Source: Lepus europaeus (lineage: Eukaryota > Chordata > Mammalia > Lagomorpha > Leporidae). Taken from it: DNA of 64,000 nt. Below the pieces are notes generated by a model. It worked only from the letters and a program-made list of their open reading frames with translations, was not told where the DNA came from and searched no databases. The DNA is taken from the NCBI RefSeq assembly GCF_033115175.1, contig NC_084835.1, positions 29,221,858-29,285,857 of the forward strand. The letters run 5' to 3'. Of the stretch, positions 52,966 through 62,942 are shown one piece after another. The position numbers and the translations under genes are program-made. Each line of letters begins with the position of its first letter. The first letter of the stretch is position 1.

Positions 52966-55077
52966 AGTGGCCACAGCACTGGCAGGTGGGCACTGGATAA
53001 ACGGGCTCCACCACACGCCCACACTGCAGCTCCGTCCTGCGTCTCTGCCTCTTCCCAGCTCTCATCCAGTGCATCCATGCGATCCTCTGACAGACCTCTG
53101 TCTTTGCCAGTTGAAGAAAAGCCCCATGACGTAGGGCGAGTCACGTCTGGGTCCATCCACTGTTACGATTCTAGCACGTAGGACACTGCCATGTGCACAG
53201 TGGCTGTGTAAGAAACATCTCCGGATTGCAGGAAGGAATCACAGAATCCAGACAGGGAAAAAGCGAGGTCCCAATTGGCATAATTTGCAGAAATCCTGAC
53301 CTCAAAATGTCCCCCCAAGTAACCCAGGAGCAAGATCTCAGAAGTGGCAAACATCTGTGGTTTCAAAAGGGAGAAAACAGGTTCCAAGAGATGCTCCAGC
53401 CACCAAATTCCCCTTTAGCCATTCATTTCCTCCTTCAAAATGGATCCAAGGCTCAGAGGAGTCAGGGCCAGCCAAGCAGATGCGATACTGAAAGCCAGCG
53501 AAGGTGGTCTGATGCACGTGCCCCGACCAGAACTGATCCAGCAGGTCTCAACGTCCTAGTCGAGTTTCTGTGTGTGTGACCTTCGGCCCGTATTTTCAGT
53601 AATTCTTGTCTTAGCTCTGAAGTGCTACTGTCTGAGACTTTATATATTTGGGGGTATGTTTTTAATATGCCTCATACTACATCATGGGCCAAGTTCGCCT
53701 CTGAGATGCACACTGAGATCTGGGGTAAATGGTGGTTTCCGTGCCAACCTCTTGATCCATCCTTACTGTGTGGTCCCCCAGAAGGGAGAGCCTGGGAGTG
53801 GGGCACGACGAGTGGGCCTGACCTGCAGGAAGACATCATTCGCATCGCTCCCTAGGAAACACGTCCAGCCAGTCCCACAGCAAGGTATGCAGAGTCCGAT
53901 GGGCAGGCTGGGCAGGATGGCCAGACGCAAGAGCCCTCCCCTTGGGATGTGCCCAGCCACTCAGCTCCAGCTGGACATTGGTCGTCCAAGGGCAGGACAT
54001 GGCTCCTTAACCAGGTCTCCCCTTTTCTTGCTCACCTGAGACGGTCTAGCTCCTCTCTCAAGGTCTAAGTCAGAGAGACACCTCCCTCCCCAATTACCCA
54101 GCCTTCGGCAGGTTTTTATCTCTATCCGTCTTCATTCCAAGAAAGACAGGGATCTCCAACTCTGAGGTTCTGAATTCATGAAGTATCTACAGAGCACAAG
54201 GCTGACTCACAGCCCACCCCTTGCAATGGATTCTTACAACGGAGCAAACAGAAGGGCTCACAAGGACTCAATGCCCACCCACTCCTCCCACGAGGCTGGA
54301 GCCACAGCTCCAAGTACCTGACACAAGTCGGCCTCCACGTGTCTCACCAACCTCAGCCCCCGCCTCTCCAGGGCCCTCCCTCATGACCTTGTTTTCGGGT
54401 CTCAGTATCTCTCCATTTAGCAGCTTGGTTGTTGGTTTCTGGCATGCTAGAAATCAAAGTAGTGACACCGGAAAACAAGGGTGTCCCCGGGAGACCCAGT
54501 CAGTGCAATGAGGCAGGGAGTCTCATCGCCTTGTGGTGGGCTGGGCTCAGGGGCGCAGCCCAGCTCCCCATAGAGCTCTAACGCGAGGCCTCAGAGGACA
54601 ACGCCCTCGGTCCATCCATCAACGTCCTCCTTGTCTTTGGCCTCTCTCCACCGGAGATGGCGAACAAAGAGAGAACAAGAGAGATTAATTTCTTTTTAAT
54701 CCTTCCTTTTGAGCAAGGGCCTGACCCCGGGCTTTGGCCTGTTTTAGCTTCTCCCCAGGCAAGGCCATATTTCATGGAGGATCGTCAGTTTCTAGGGGAA
54801 CAGAGCACCACCCCACAGGGTACGGATGGCTATCCTATCTCGAAGGAGCCCAGAGAGGCTGCTCAGACATTATCTCATCCATCCCCACCCTGGGAGCAAG
54901 CTGGGGGCAAGGAGCGTTATCATGGTTGTGCTGCTGCGGGCACTTGAGCCCAGGGGTGAGGTGCTTCTCTGGGGAGCACAGTACCAGGAGCCACCCCTCC
55001 TTGGTGCCAGGCAAACCCCCAGCAGCCTAGCTCTTCTTGGAGAGGAGGACAGCATGGTGGGCATTGAACACTCATCT
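52966..55077. other. About 2.1 kb mostly unique sequence
   Basis: Weak MIR-like pieces at about 53400-53480 and 54830-54900 only. An AT-rich patch with 'TATATATTTGGGGGTATG' at 53641-53660. No exon recognised among several 80-155-codon frames. Confidence 0.42.
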
Positions 55078-55190
55078 CTGCCATTGTACCAACAGTAGCC
55101 ATAGGTAAATGAACAGGCGTGGCTATGTTCCAATAGAACTTTACCAAAGCAGGCAGCAGGCTGGGCTCCGTCTTGGTACAGGACCAGAGA
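55078..55190 (+). mobile_element. Fossil hAT-type DNA transposon fragment (MER family)
   Basis: 'ACAGTAGCCATAGGTAAATG', 'AACAGGCGTGGCTATGTTCC' and 'AATAGAACTTTACCAAAGC' match the same MER element as at 28100. Confidence 0.68.
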
Positions 55191-55237
55191 CTGAGTTCCT
55201 GCTCAGGCAATCACCTTAGAGTGTCAGCTTGGAGCTG

Positions 55238-55442
55238 TGCTCCGTAAGCCCAGCACTATTGAATTTTGGCTGGACAGCTGTTGGGGGAGAGGGGATCTGT
55301 TAGGCTGTCTAGCAACATCCCTGGCCTGTACACACCAGATGCCACTAGCACCCCATCCCCAAGCCAGGACAACGACAAATGTCTCCAGAGGCCACCAAAA
55401 GCCCTGTGGAGCACCCCAGTTGAGAACTACTACCTCACACAG
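55238..55442 (-). mobile_element. MER20, antisense
   Basis: 'CAGCACTATTGAATTTTGGC', 'TAGCAACATCCCTGGCCTG', 'CCAGATGCCACTAGCACC', 'ACAACGACAAATGTCTCCAG' and 'CACCCCAGTTGAGAACTACT' are the complete reversed MER20. Confidence 0.86.
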
Positions 55443-55579
55443 ACTCTGACATCTGAGCCCTCTCAGGGTTACCCAGCCTCCTCTGCACACCTGCAGGCAG
55501 AGGGATACATGACACCCCCACTTGGAACAATAACCTCACCTACAACCAGAGTGCACAATGGGGTGCTACGGCAGCTGCT

Positions 55580-55765
55580 TGCCAAGTACTTTCTTGGTGC
55601 TGCGTGTCTGACACGTGTCATCACAACAACATTATGCGGTAGGAACTGTCTTCCTGCTCCTTAACAGTGAAGCTAGGCGGGTCTCAGACCACACAGTCAC
55701 CAACTAGAAATGCTAAGGATTTGAATCCAGGCTCCAGAAGCCTACTGGCTGAGGTCCTGTCACTG
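55580..55765 (-). mobile_element. MIR SINE, antisense
   Basis: 'GCCAAGTACTTTCTTGGTGC', 'GTCATCACAACAACATTATG', 'CGGTAGGAACTGTC', 'CACACAGTCACCAACTAGAA' and 'GGATTTGAATCCAGGC' are in antisense MIR order. Confidence 0.78.
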
Positions 55766-56161
55766 TTCCGGTGCCCACCTAGGGTCCTCACCCAGACTTC
55801 TTCCAGCACCAGCAGCGGTGAGGAAGTCTCTACACCTCAAGTCCAGTTTGGGCTCTCGGGCCTCCCCCACCTTCTGCCCTACAGAAAGAGCCTTGTGGAA
55901 ACCAGGGCTGGACGCCCTCGGGTGCCCAGTGGCTGCCCAACTGCGGACGAGCCGCTCATCCTCTTGCAGCCTCAGGTCCTTGTCAGTGACGTGGGAACAG
56001 TGACAGCCCTGCCTTTGAAAGGCCGCTGTAGACAGAGCAGGAATGCGAGTTAAAGGCTCTGCAGGGCTTGGGCTCTACAGGAACATGGGAGTCGCTAGTA
56101 CTAACGAAAGTGGGTGGACTCTTTCCAAAGCTCTCCCTCCCTGGCTTCCCTCTAAGTCTGC
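55766..56161. other. Unique sequence, nothing recognised
   Basis: Single-copy; overlapping frames not recognised. Confidence 0.4.
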
Positions 56162-56178
56162 ATTTTTTTTTTTTTTAT
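56162..56178. repeat. Poly-T tract
   Basis: About 15 T, then ATTTTGG; no SINE body follows. Confidence 0.9.
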
Positions 56179-56328
56179 TTTGGACACTGAAATCTTGAAA
56201 CCCTTTCCTGAGGTTCTCCTGGGACCCTCTGGGAAGTGGCAATCAGCCAGGTCCACGATCCTACTGTGCCATCCGCTCTAACCAGAGCAACTCTGCTTTA
56301 TCTTTTGTACAAATACAACTTTAACTTG

Positions 56329-56653
56329 GGATTTTTTTTTTTTTGACAGATAGAGTTAGACAATGAGAGAGAGAGAGAGAGAAAGAGAGAAAGGTCTTCC
56401 TTCCATTGGTTCACCCCCCAAATGGCCGCTATGGCTGGAGCTACGCCGATCCGAAGCCAGGAGCCAGGTGCTTCCTCCTGGTCTCCCATGCGGGTGCAGG
56501 GGCCCAAGCACTTGGGCCATCCTCCACTGCCCTCCTAGGCCACAGCAGAGAGCTGGACTGGAAGAGGAGCAACCGGGACTAGAACCCGGCGCCCCTATGG
56601 GATGCTGGCACCACTGGCGGAGGATCAACCAAGTGAGCCACAGTGCAGGCCCC
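56329..56653 (-). mobile_element. Young CSINE2, antisense
   Basis: Poly-T tail, 'GACAGATAGAGTTAGACAATG', (GA)n, 'GGTTCACCCCCCAAATGGCC', 'GCCGATCCGAAGCCAGGAGC', 'GACTAGAACCCGGCGCCCC' (reverse B box) and a final 'CACAGTGCAGGCCCC'. Low divergence. Confidence 0.95.
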
Positions 56654-56734
56654 GAACTTCGGATACTTATTATAGGATGAGCTCAGTCACTAAGAGAGCT
56701 AAAAATCTATTCCTTTAGGGCCTTGTGTGTGTTT

Positions 56735-57012
56735 AGTTGTTTGTTTACTGGGTGGCAGAGGGACAAAGAAACAGATCCCATCCCCTGGTTTGCTCCTCAA
56801 ATGCCCACAATGACCAGGACTGGTCTAGAATGACATCAGAAGCCGGGAACTCAACCCAGGTTTCCCACATGGGTGGCAGGGATCCAATTCCTTGAGCAGC
56901 ACCACTGCCTCCCAAGGTCTGCACGAGCAGGAATCTGGAGTCAGGAGCTGGTGTAGGGATAGAGCTCAGGTACTCCAAGATGGGACAGGCACCTACCCTA
57001 GGGCTGGTTCTT
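56735..57012 (-). mobile_element. Older CSINE, antisense
   Basis: 'TTTGCTCCTCAAATGCCCAC', 'CAGGTTTCCCACATGGGTGG', 'CAGGGATCCAATTCCTTGAG', 'ACTCCAAGATGGGACAGGC' and a final 'TACCCTAGGGCTGGTTC' keep the reverse CSINE order but are more diverged than the neighbour. Confidence 0.82.
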
Positions 57013-57015
57013 TAG

Positions 57016-57160
57016 GTGTGGTCCCTGAGCCATCACCAGCTGGGTAGCAGTCAGGCATGCCAAACATCAGGCCTGACCCCACGTCAACTGTCCCACAGAA
57101 ACACACGTTCGGGAAGTACAAGTGGCTCTGTCAGTGATCCTCTCGTGTGGAAATGCACAT
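57016..57160 (+). mobile_element. MER5A (hAT-Charlie) fragment, sense
   Basis: 'GTGTGGTCCCTGAGCCATCA', 'AGGCCTGACCCCACGTCAAC' and 'TCCCACAGAAACACACGTTC' follow the MER5A order ('..gtgtggtccctggaccagc...ggccccaccccagacctac'). Confidence 0.65.
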
Positions 57161-57349
57161 TACCCTGCCAGGAGGCTTTGGCCAAGAGCTCCTGCCTGAC
57201 GATGGGACACTGCTGCCCGTGAGCCAATCTTAAAGCTACAGCTGGGAAGTCCTTTGCCTATGCAGGCATTTCTGTCAACTGCAACAGCATTTGCTCTAAG
57301 GGGATTGGACTGGATTTACTATATATTACTGGGTGAAATAGAATGGATC

Positions 57350-57560
57350 CTAGGACTAATGGATTCTTTTTTTCTCAGCCCCTGGAGTCTGTTCTGGCCT
57401 GTGACTGCTTTGACCAACAGAGCATGGTGGAAGTGATGCTATGGTCCAGCCTGTACAAGCTCCTAGCTTGGTCTCCTGGAGCACTAGGCTTCCACATAAG
57501 GAAGCAGACTCCCCAGATGGACAGACAACAGGGGAGAAGCTCTGAAAGGCAACAGAAAGC
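57350..57560 (+). mobile_element. Old interspersed repeat (LTR or DNA type unresolved)
   Basis: 'CCTGTGACTGCTTTGACCAA', 'CAGAGCATGGTGGAAGTGAT', 'GCTATGGTCCAGCCTGTACA' resemble a common mammalian LTR-derived repeat with 'tttgaccaacagaatgtggcagaagtga'. Class not decided. Confidence 0.48.
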
Positions 57561-57584
57561 TCACCAAGCTGGTACTTTTTAGGT

Positions 57585-57760
57585 GAGGGGTGGAGGAAGA
57601 GAGGGGGAAAGGAAGAGGGAGGGGAAGCAGGAGAGGAAGGGAGGGGGAGAAGGTGAGAGACAGAGGTGGAAGATGAGGAGGAGGAGGAGGAGGAAGGGGA
57701 GGAGGGGAGAGGAAGAGGAGAAGAAAAGGAGGAAGAGGAAAAACTGGGAGAAAAATGGGC
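57585..57760 (+). repeat. Polypurine (GGA/GAG)n tract
   Basis: About 175 bases, almost all G and A on the plus strand, with GGAGGAGGAGG near 57675-57695 and AGGAAGAGG units. Only scattered pyrimidines interrupt it. Confidence 0.95.
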
Positions 57761-57797
57761 TAGAAATAAAAAAATCTTGGAGCTTAGAATAAGCTCT

Positions 57798-58144
57798 AGG
57801 CTGGCGCTGTGATTCAATAGGCTAATCCTCGCCTTGCTGCGCCAGCACACCGGGTTCTAGTCCCGGTCGGGGCACCAGATTCTGTCCCGGTTGCCCCTCT
57901 TCCAGGCCAGCTCTCTGCTGTGGTCCGGGAGTGCAGTGGAGGATGGCCCAAGTGGTTGGGCCCTGCACCCCATGGGAGACCAGGAGAAGCACCTGCCTCC
58001 TGCCTTTGGATCAGCGTGGTGCGCTGGCCGCAGCATGCCAGCCACAGCGGCCATTGGAGGGTGAACCAGCGGCAAAAAGGAAGACCTTTCTCTCTCTCTG
58101 TCTCTCTCTCACTATCCACTGTCAAAAAAAAAAAAAAAAAAAGA
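57798..58144 (+). mobile_element. Young CSINE2, sense
   Basis: 'GGCTGGCGCTGTGATTCAAT' head, 'GGGTTCTAGTCCCGG' B box, 'GGAGGATGGCCCAAGTGG', 'GAAGGAAGACCTTTC'-type 3' part with (TC)n and a tail of about 19 A. A head-proximal duplication ('CCGGTCGGGGCACCAGATTC') makes it slightly long. Confidence 0.94.
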
Positions 58145-58599
58145 ATACGCTCTGGCAGCGAGGAAGACGACAAGCTGTGATCTTGGGCAAAAGTCTCTTA
58201 TCCTTGGTTTTTCAGTTTCCCACGCAGCAGCCTGCCTTTGCTCTAGCTCTCAGGTTTTCACCTAGGTTCTGGGAAGAGCAGGAAGCTCCACAGAAGCTCA
58301 AGGTGTGCTGATGTGGGTGGGAGGGGGAAGATGGACGAGTCAGCAAATCGTGGTCTGGGTCCATTAGCTTCACTCCAGTCCACGGCATTGACTGGCATAT
58401 GCAGAGTCAATTGAAAATGAAGCTAAACACATACCTGTACATCCCCAGTGCTCCTGACTCAGATGGGTCCTTCTAGAATTCCAGCCTGAAATCCTCCCAA
58501 TTCTGATGGGGAGTGGGTGTGGCATGCTGTGTTCTACTTCCTCCACTGTACCTTACAGAAAAGTAGGCATGGGAACCCCTCTTTTCTTCTGCATGTTAT
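58145..58599. other. Unique sequence, nothing recognised
   Basis: Single-copy sequence. Confidence 0.4.
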
Positions 58600-59040
58600 A
58601 CAAGCCTCCTTCTTCTAATGTAGTACCCCAACTTTCCTTTAGGAGACCACCTCTCCTCTAGTCTCTGCCTATGCCACATCTGAGTGGGAACACTGACCAG
58701 ATCTGGTCGATTAACATGCTCCATCCCCTTAGCCATGGCACATTGTTCAGGGATGGATGGGCATAGCATCCAAGCTGGCCCTATGAGTGTCTGCTCTGGA
58801 CTTTTATTGGAAGCATTAGAAAAGTGGCCACCCAATCACAGAATTGCAGAATGCCTGCCTGGAGTGGACAGCAGCCATCTTGTTCCCACAGGGTGGAAAG
58901 CCAGCATAAGAATAAACTTAGCCTTGAGAAAAGTCAAGGAGTGAAGAAAGACAGCACCTTGATGACATCATATGAGTGGCTGGATCCAGCTAAACCTTTA
59001 AACCAAGAGGCCCCTTCTTGTTATTTAAGCTGAAAAAGTC
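58600..59040. mobile_element. Old LTR-type interspersed repeat, family unresolved
   Basis: 'GACCAGATCTGGTCGATTAA', 'TTGTTCAGGGATGGATGGGC', 'CAGCAGCCATCTTGTTCCCA', 'AAAGACAGCACCTTGATGAC' and 'TGGCTGGATCCAGCTAAACC' resemble a common mammalian LTR with '..gatgacatcgtttgagcccctggatccagc..'. Non-coding relic. Confidence 0.52.
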
Positions 59041-59380
59041 TCTCTGCCTCTCTTCTCTTCTAAGTATGCCAATTTGAGTTGGGTATTTGTCATTTGAGAC
59101 CCTAGTGTCAGCTGACAGTACAAGTAAATACAGCTTAGTTGAGCCTAGGGATGTCATATGAGAAAGTCCAAGTGTTTTGCATACCTTGTCTGTAGTGAAA
59201 ACAGCCTCCCAGGTTGGTGGCCTGGGAATTTGTGCAACACCGAAGAACACCAAATTTACCCAGCCCGGTTGCCCTTCCATCCCTTTTTAAAACTTCTTTC
59301 CAGACGCACCAACTTTTATGGGGCTCATCTTTCTCCAGCTGAGACATCCAACATGACATGCTATTGGAAGACATTTCTAT
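59041..59380. other. Unique sequence, nothing recognised
   Basis: Single-copy interval between the LTR-like repeat and the AT-rich TEAD-motif stretch. Confidence 0.38.
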
Positions 59381-59720
59381 CCATGCTAATACCTGTGTTT
59401 AAAATTTTTTGTTGTTGTTTTAAAAAAAAGAATGATCATGATGTGATAGCAAATGAATGTTGGCAAATGACCAACTGACAGGCGTAAAATTTTATGAACA
59501 TGCACATTCCAAAGGAATGTGGAAATAAGCCATCCACTGTAGTCCAGTTTGGCAGAAATATTACAAAAATATAAGTTTGGCATATATTGTAATTCATTTA
59601 AAGATGCTTAAAAACCCATCCATCAACCTTGCACAGAAGGTCAAAGAAACACATGAATCCCAAATAAACAGTAACTGATGCACGTTGGGAAAGGACTGAA
59701 TATCAGCTCTGGAGAGCAGA
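59381..59720. promoter_or_regulatory. AT-rich stretch with an inverted TEAD-type double motif
   Basis: ACATTCC AAA GGAATGT at 59504-59520 is a perfect inverted repeat of the TEAD/MCAT core CATTCC with a three-base spacer. The surrounding stretch is AT-rich and without a recognised repeat family. Binding is inferred from motif form only. Confidence 0.35.
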
Positions 59721-59999
59721 GAGAAAGCACATATGTGAAGAAGATGGAGCAGTTTTTCGGAAGGCTGAGCTCCGAAAACCTTGAGAAGAGTAACTGTTCC
59801 GTAGCAACAAGCAAGGTGAACTGCTCCCCTTGGATTGAAGTCTGCTCCTCAGAGAGAATTTTGCTAACAAGCCTATGAGGATGTGTTCTGCGAGTGTGTA
59901 TTTCCTAGTGCAAGGACCACAACTGTAAAAGGCATATAATGAGTGCAATCAATTGGTCTTGCCTATCGGGCGCCGGGACCCTCTCCACCTTGGCATGAG

Positions 60000-60545
60000 C
60001 TGAAGGAGCTGATTCACTCCTTCCCAGCCCCAGGTGGGCTCCTCACTGGGACCAGGCCAAGCACATTATTCAAGTGCTAGTCAGAGTGATTGGCTCAAAG
60101 ATGGGCAGGTGCCCAATCTCGGCCTTCTGAAAGATCTGACAGGTGCACGTGGAGAGACAGAAACAGAGACAGAGTCTGTTACAGATGTGGAACCTTGCCC
60201 TGCATGATGCCGAGCACGAAGGACCATGGAATGTGGAGAAGTTGCTACCTTCTCTCAAGCTCTACAAAGGAAGCTTCCTGTAGAAGAAGCGAATGAAGTC
60301 AACATGCAGAGAGAAGCAGAGAAGAGAGATACAGAGACAGAGGCAGACAGATCTGAGATTCAGCTGTGCCTGTCCGCAAAGCCACCCCCCCCCCGGGGGG
60401 ACTTCTCAGTAACACTAGCGAATACATCCTCTTTTTTTTGCTTCGGCCAGTTTGAGCTGGGAACCTACCATTTGGACCTGAACTTACTCTCACTGATACA
60501 GTTACCCACAGTATTTGCAACATGACCAAGACAATAAAGACGCTG
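60000..60545. mobile_element. Probable old interspersed repeat, class unresolved
   Basis: 'GTGATTGGCTCAAAGATGGG', 'CAGAAACAGAGACAGAGTC', 'GAGAGAAGCAGAGAAGAGAG' and 'GGCCAGTTTGAGCTGGGAAC' recall a diverged LTR/DNA repeat containing '..gccagtttgagctgggtttctg..'. It contains a C10/G6 palindromic run at about 60392-60407. Confidence 0.42.
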
Positions 60546-60614
60546 GACTAAAGGGGTATGATGATCATACAGTTCTTACATCAAAGGAACTCACCATCTA
60601 ATTGTGCTCTGTTC

Positions 60615-60720
60615 AGTGATGGCTTGCTAAGTGTCTATCCTGTACCAAGGCCGGTGCAAAGTGTTGGGCAATTCCAAGATGAATATGACACAGACTTGCT
60701 CCTGCAGGATCTCCCTGGGG
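60615..60720 (-). mobile_element. L2 fragment, antisense
   Basis: 'TTGCTAAGTGTCTATCCTGT', 'ACCAAGGCCGGTGCAAAGTG' and 'ATTCCAAGATGAATATGACA' match the antisense L2 end. Confidence 0.6.
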
Positions 60721-61029
60721 AGATCTTTCCCCTTCATGTCTTGAAGATGGCCAGTTTTGCAGATTGGAAGGTACCAGTCTGCTCTTGAAGAAAGCCAGCA
60801 AAGCCAGGGAGAAATAGAAAGCCTGGGGAGACATGGCCTTGGAAAGCAAGCATTCTACTATAATGGGAATCATTAAAGAGAAATGTTGAAGTGTCCATGC
60901 TTCTTGGACATCTTCTCCCAGCCCCCTAATTCTAAGCAGTCTTTTGTTTGATTTGGATTTTAACTATTTGTGAAACTGGGGGATAGTTTGTAAGAAGTTG
61001 CTTATATGCCCCAGGTTCATGGGAATAAT
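60721..61029. other. Unique sequence, nothing recognised
   Basis: Single-copy interval. Confidence 0.35.
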
Positions 61030-61330
61030 AATATCAGCAGGATTTGTGTGACACAGGCATTGCTAGTTGCCCACCCCATGTACTGTCCATTCTTCCTCTT
61101 AGATATGTGACCTCTGACTTGTAGATGGACACATGGCTTCCAGAATAATGACATTGCCCAGCCTCCCTTGCAGCTGTGCATGACTATGGCCTGATTTTGA
61201 CTAACGAAATGTGAGATGAGTTGTACACAATTTCTAAGTCCTGTCTATAAAAGGGCCTTCCTTCATTTACTCTTCCTTATTTCTGCAGTTAGAACACAGC
61301 TACAGTGTCTGGAGCTTAAGCAGCCACTTT
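61030..61330. mobile_element. Probable old interspersed repeat, class unresolved
   Basis: 'ATGTGACCTCTGACTTGTAG', 'CTCCCTTGCAGCTGTGCATG', 'ACGAAATGTGAGATGAGTTG' and 'CTATAAAAGGGCCTTCCTTC' look like a mammalian repeat seen with '..ccttgcatttgggtgtggc..' forms. Not resolved. Confidence 0.42.
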
Positions 61331-62130
61331 GAAGCAGAAGGTAGAAATGACATCCTAGGACAGGGATTAGAGTTTCCAGCTACTAGCTTCATAATAAAAT
61401 ATCATAATAAAAAATCTTCCACAAAGGGCGTTGTATCCATCAGTATTTTTGGCTCTGTGGGCTGTGTGCTTGCTCTCTGTGGTGGGCATCGGGGTGTTAC
61501 TGCGTTGTGAAGGCAGTCACAGGCAACAGGTGGACAAGAACATGGCCACATTCCCCCAGTGCTTTACCTGCAGAAACAGGCTGTGGGCCGTATTTTCTTA
61601 CCCCCTTCCTGGCAGGCGAGGGCAGCAAGTTAAAGGAGCCCGGGTGCTCGCTAGTATCACCCATCGCCCCGAGCTGCACCAGCTCCCACTTAGTCCATCT
61701 AAGAAAAAGAGCAGTTTCACAATCATGTTAGATTGTCTGTCACTCTCATTCTAACTGCAGTCATTGTGTAAGGGATGAACAACTGATACATGTAAAACAT
61801 CCAGTATAAATATTAGAGGTAAACAGAAACTGGATACAGGAGGTATTTCAGAATTCCTAGATAGCTATATTCAGAAAAGCTGCAGCCTAACTCCAAGATG
61901 AGAACTTGGAGGTCAACAGCTCTCTGACATATGCTGGGAAGAGAGGGATGTGCTGTGGGCCATGGGCAGAGAGGACTGAGGGACCCCTTTCCTCTGCCCT
62001 GCACCGTGTCCCCCTCATCTGTCTGCAGGAGGCTGGGGAGTGCCCGCTCGCCCCGGCCCTGCCCTCTGTTCTCTGGGGCTGGCGTGCGTTCTCAGCCTGC
62101 CGAGATGTTGCCATCAGGATGACAATAAAC
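61331..62130. other. Unique sequence, nothing recognised
   Basis: Single-copy sequence immediately beyond the second candidate 3' end; no repeats firmly called. Confidence 0.4.
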
Positions 62131-62134
62131 CACT

Positions 62135-62500
62135 CAGAAAAGAAAAAGTGCTAAACTTTATTAAACATCATAAAGAAGATGTGACTGCAGAGATCCGCAC
62201 AGGCTCACTTGGGTTAGAGCTCCCAGGCTCGGCCGTAAGTCACCCTTTGGCAACCGAAACCACATGAAGCACAGTGTTGAAAACTTGCTAAATCATTTGT
62301 CACTCAAAGGCTTTTAAAATAAAATACTTTCAGAAATAATCACCTGATTTCGGACTCTGTGCTGCAGCCTGTGCTGAGCTGGATGTAAATGCGCCGTCTG
62401 CACAGCCCCAGTCAACAGCGCTGAGACCCGGGCCTTAGGTTTGTACTGTCAACTAGCAAATGGAAAAGCATACTTTTCTCGAATTTCACATTTCTTCTTT
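62135..62500 (-). terminator. Second candidate polyadenylation site and 3' UTR, minus strand
   Basis: The minus strand reads ATGTTTAATAAAGTTTAGCAC with AATAAA at about 62162-62157, then a U-rich 'TTTTTCTTTTCTGAGTGG' downstream element. The upstream sequence (62170-62500) is repeat-free. It could be the 3' end of another transcript or an alternative isoform of the gene ending at 3600. There is no splice acceptor pinned down, so the exon extent is unknown. Confidence 0.35.
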
Positions 62501-62679
62501 CTTATGTCTCAAATGAAAATGGCTGAATACAATGAGGAGGCAGAGGTCTGGAAGCTTAAGGGAAAATGTTCAGGCTACTGAATTCTCTGGCTTTGGGTTT
62601 CAGGAGACTTGGTTTCATGCTCCGATGTCCCTCCATGGAACTTCCTACCATACGTTAGGAGAGTCTATTCTACTCTGAC

Positions 62680-62775
62680 TGTGTGAGCTCAGATCTTGGG
62701 CTTGCCACTTACCAACCGTGGGACTTTGGGCTTCTCAGCTGCAAAATGGGTTATAGGGAAAATTAAATTCATCTG
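62680..62775 (+). mobile_element. MIR fragment, sense
   Basis: 'CTCAGATCTTGGGCTTGCCA', 'CTTACCAACCGTGGGACTTT' and 'CTCAGCTGCAAAATGGGTTA' are typical MIR core. Confidence 0.7.
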
Positions 62776-62784
62776 TCCATCATA

Positions 62785-62880
62785 AAATAATTTTTGAGCA
62801 CCTACTATGTGCTAGCTACTGTTTGATATGCAGGGAACAAAGTAGGCAAAAATCCTGAAAGTAGCAGGCCTGGAGTAGAC
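62785..62880 (-). mobile_element. L2 fragment, antisense
   Basis: 'TTTTTGAGCACCTACTATGT', 'GCTAGCTACTGTTTGATATG' and 'AAGTAGGCAAAAATCCTG' match the antisense L2 terminus. Confidence 0.72.
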
Positions 62881-62942
62881 TTACTGTTCACCTAATGCTT
62901 GCCCCTGTTATACTGAAAAGGCATTTTAAAAAGACGCATGTA

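Noticed and set aside
60392..60407. C10-G6 palindromic run
   Set aside because: Homopolymer junction inside an old repeat; assembly error or slippage is as likely as function.
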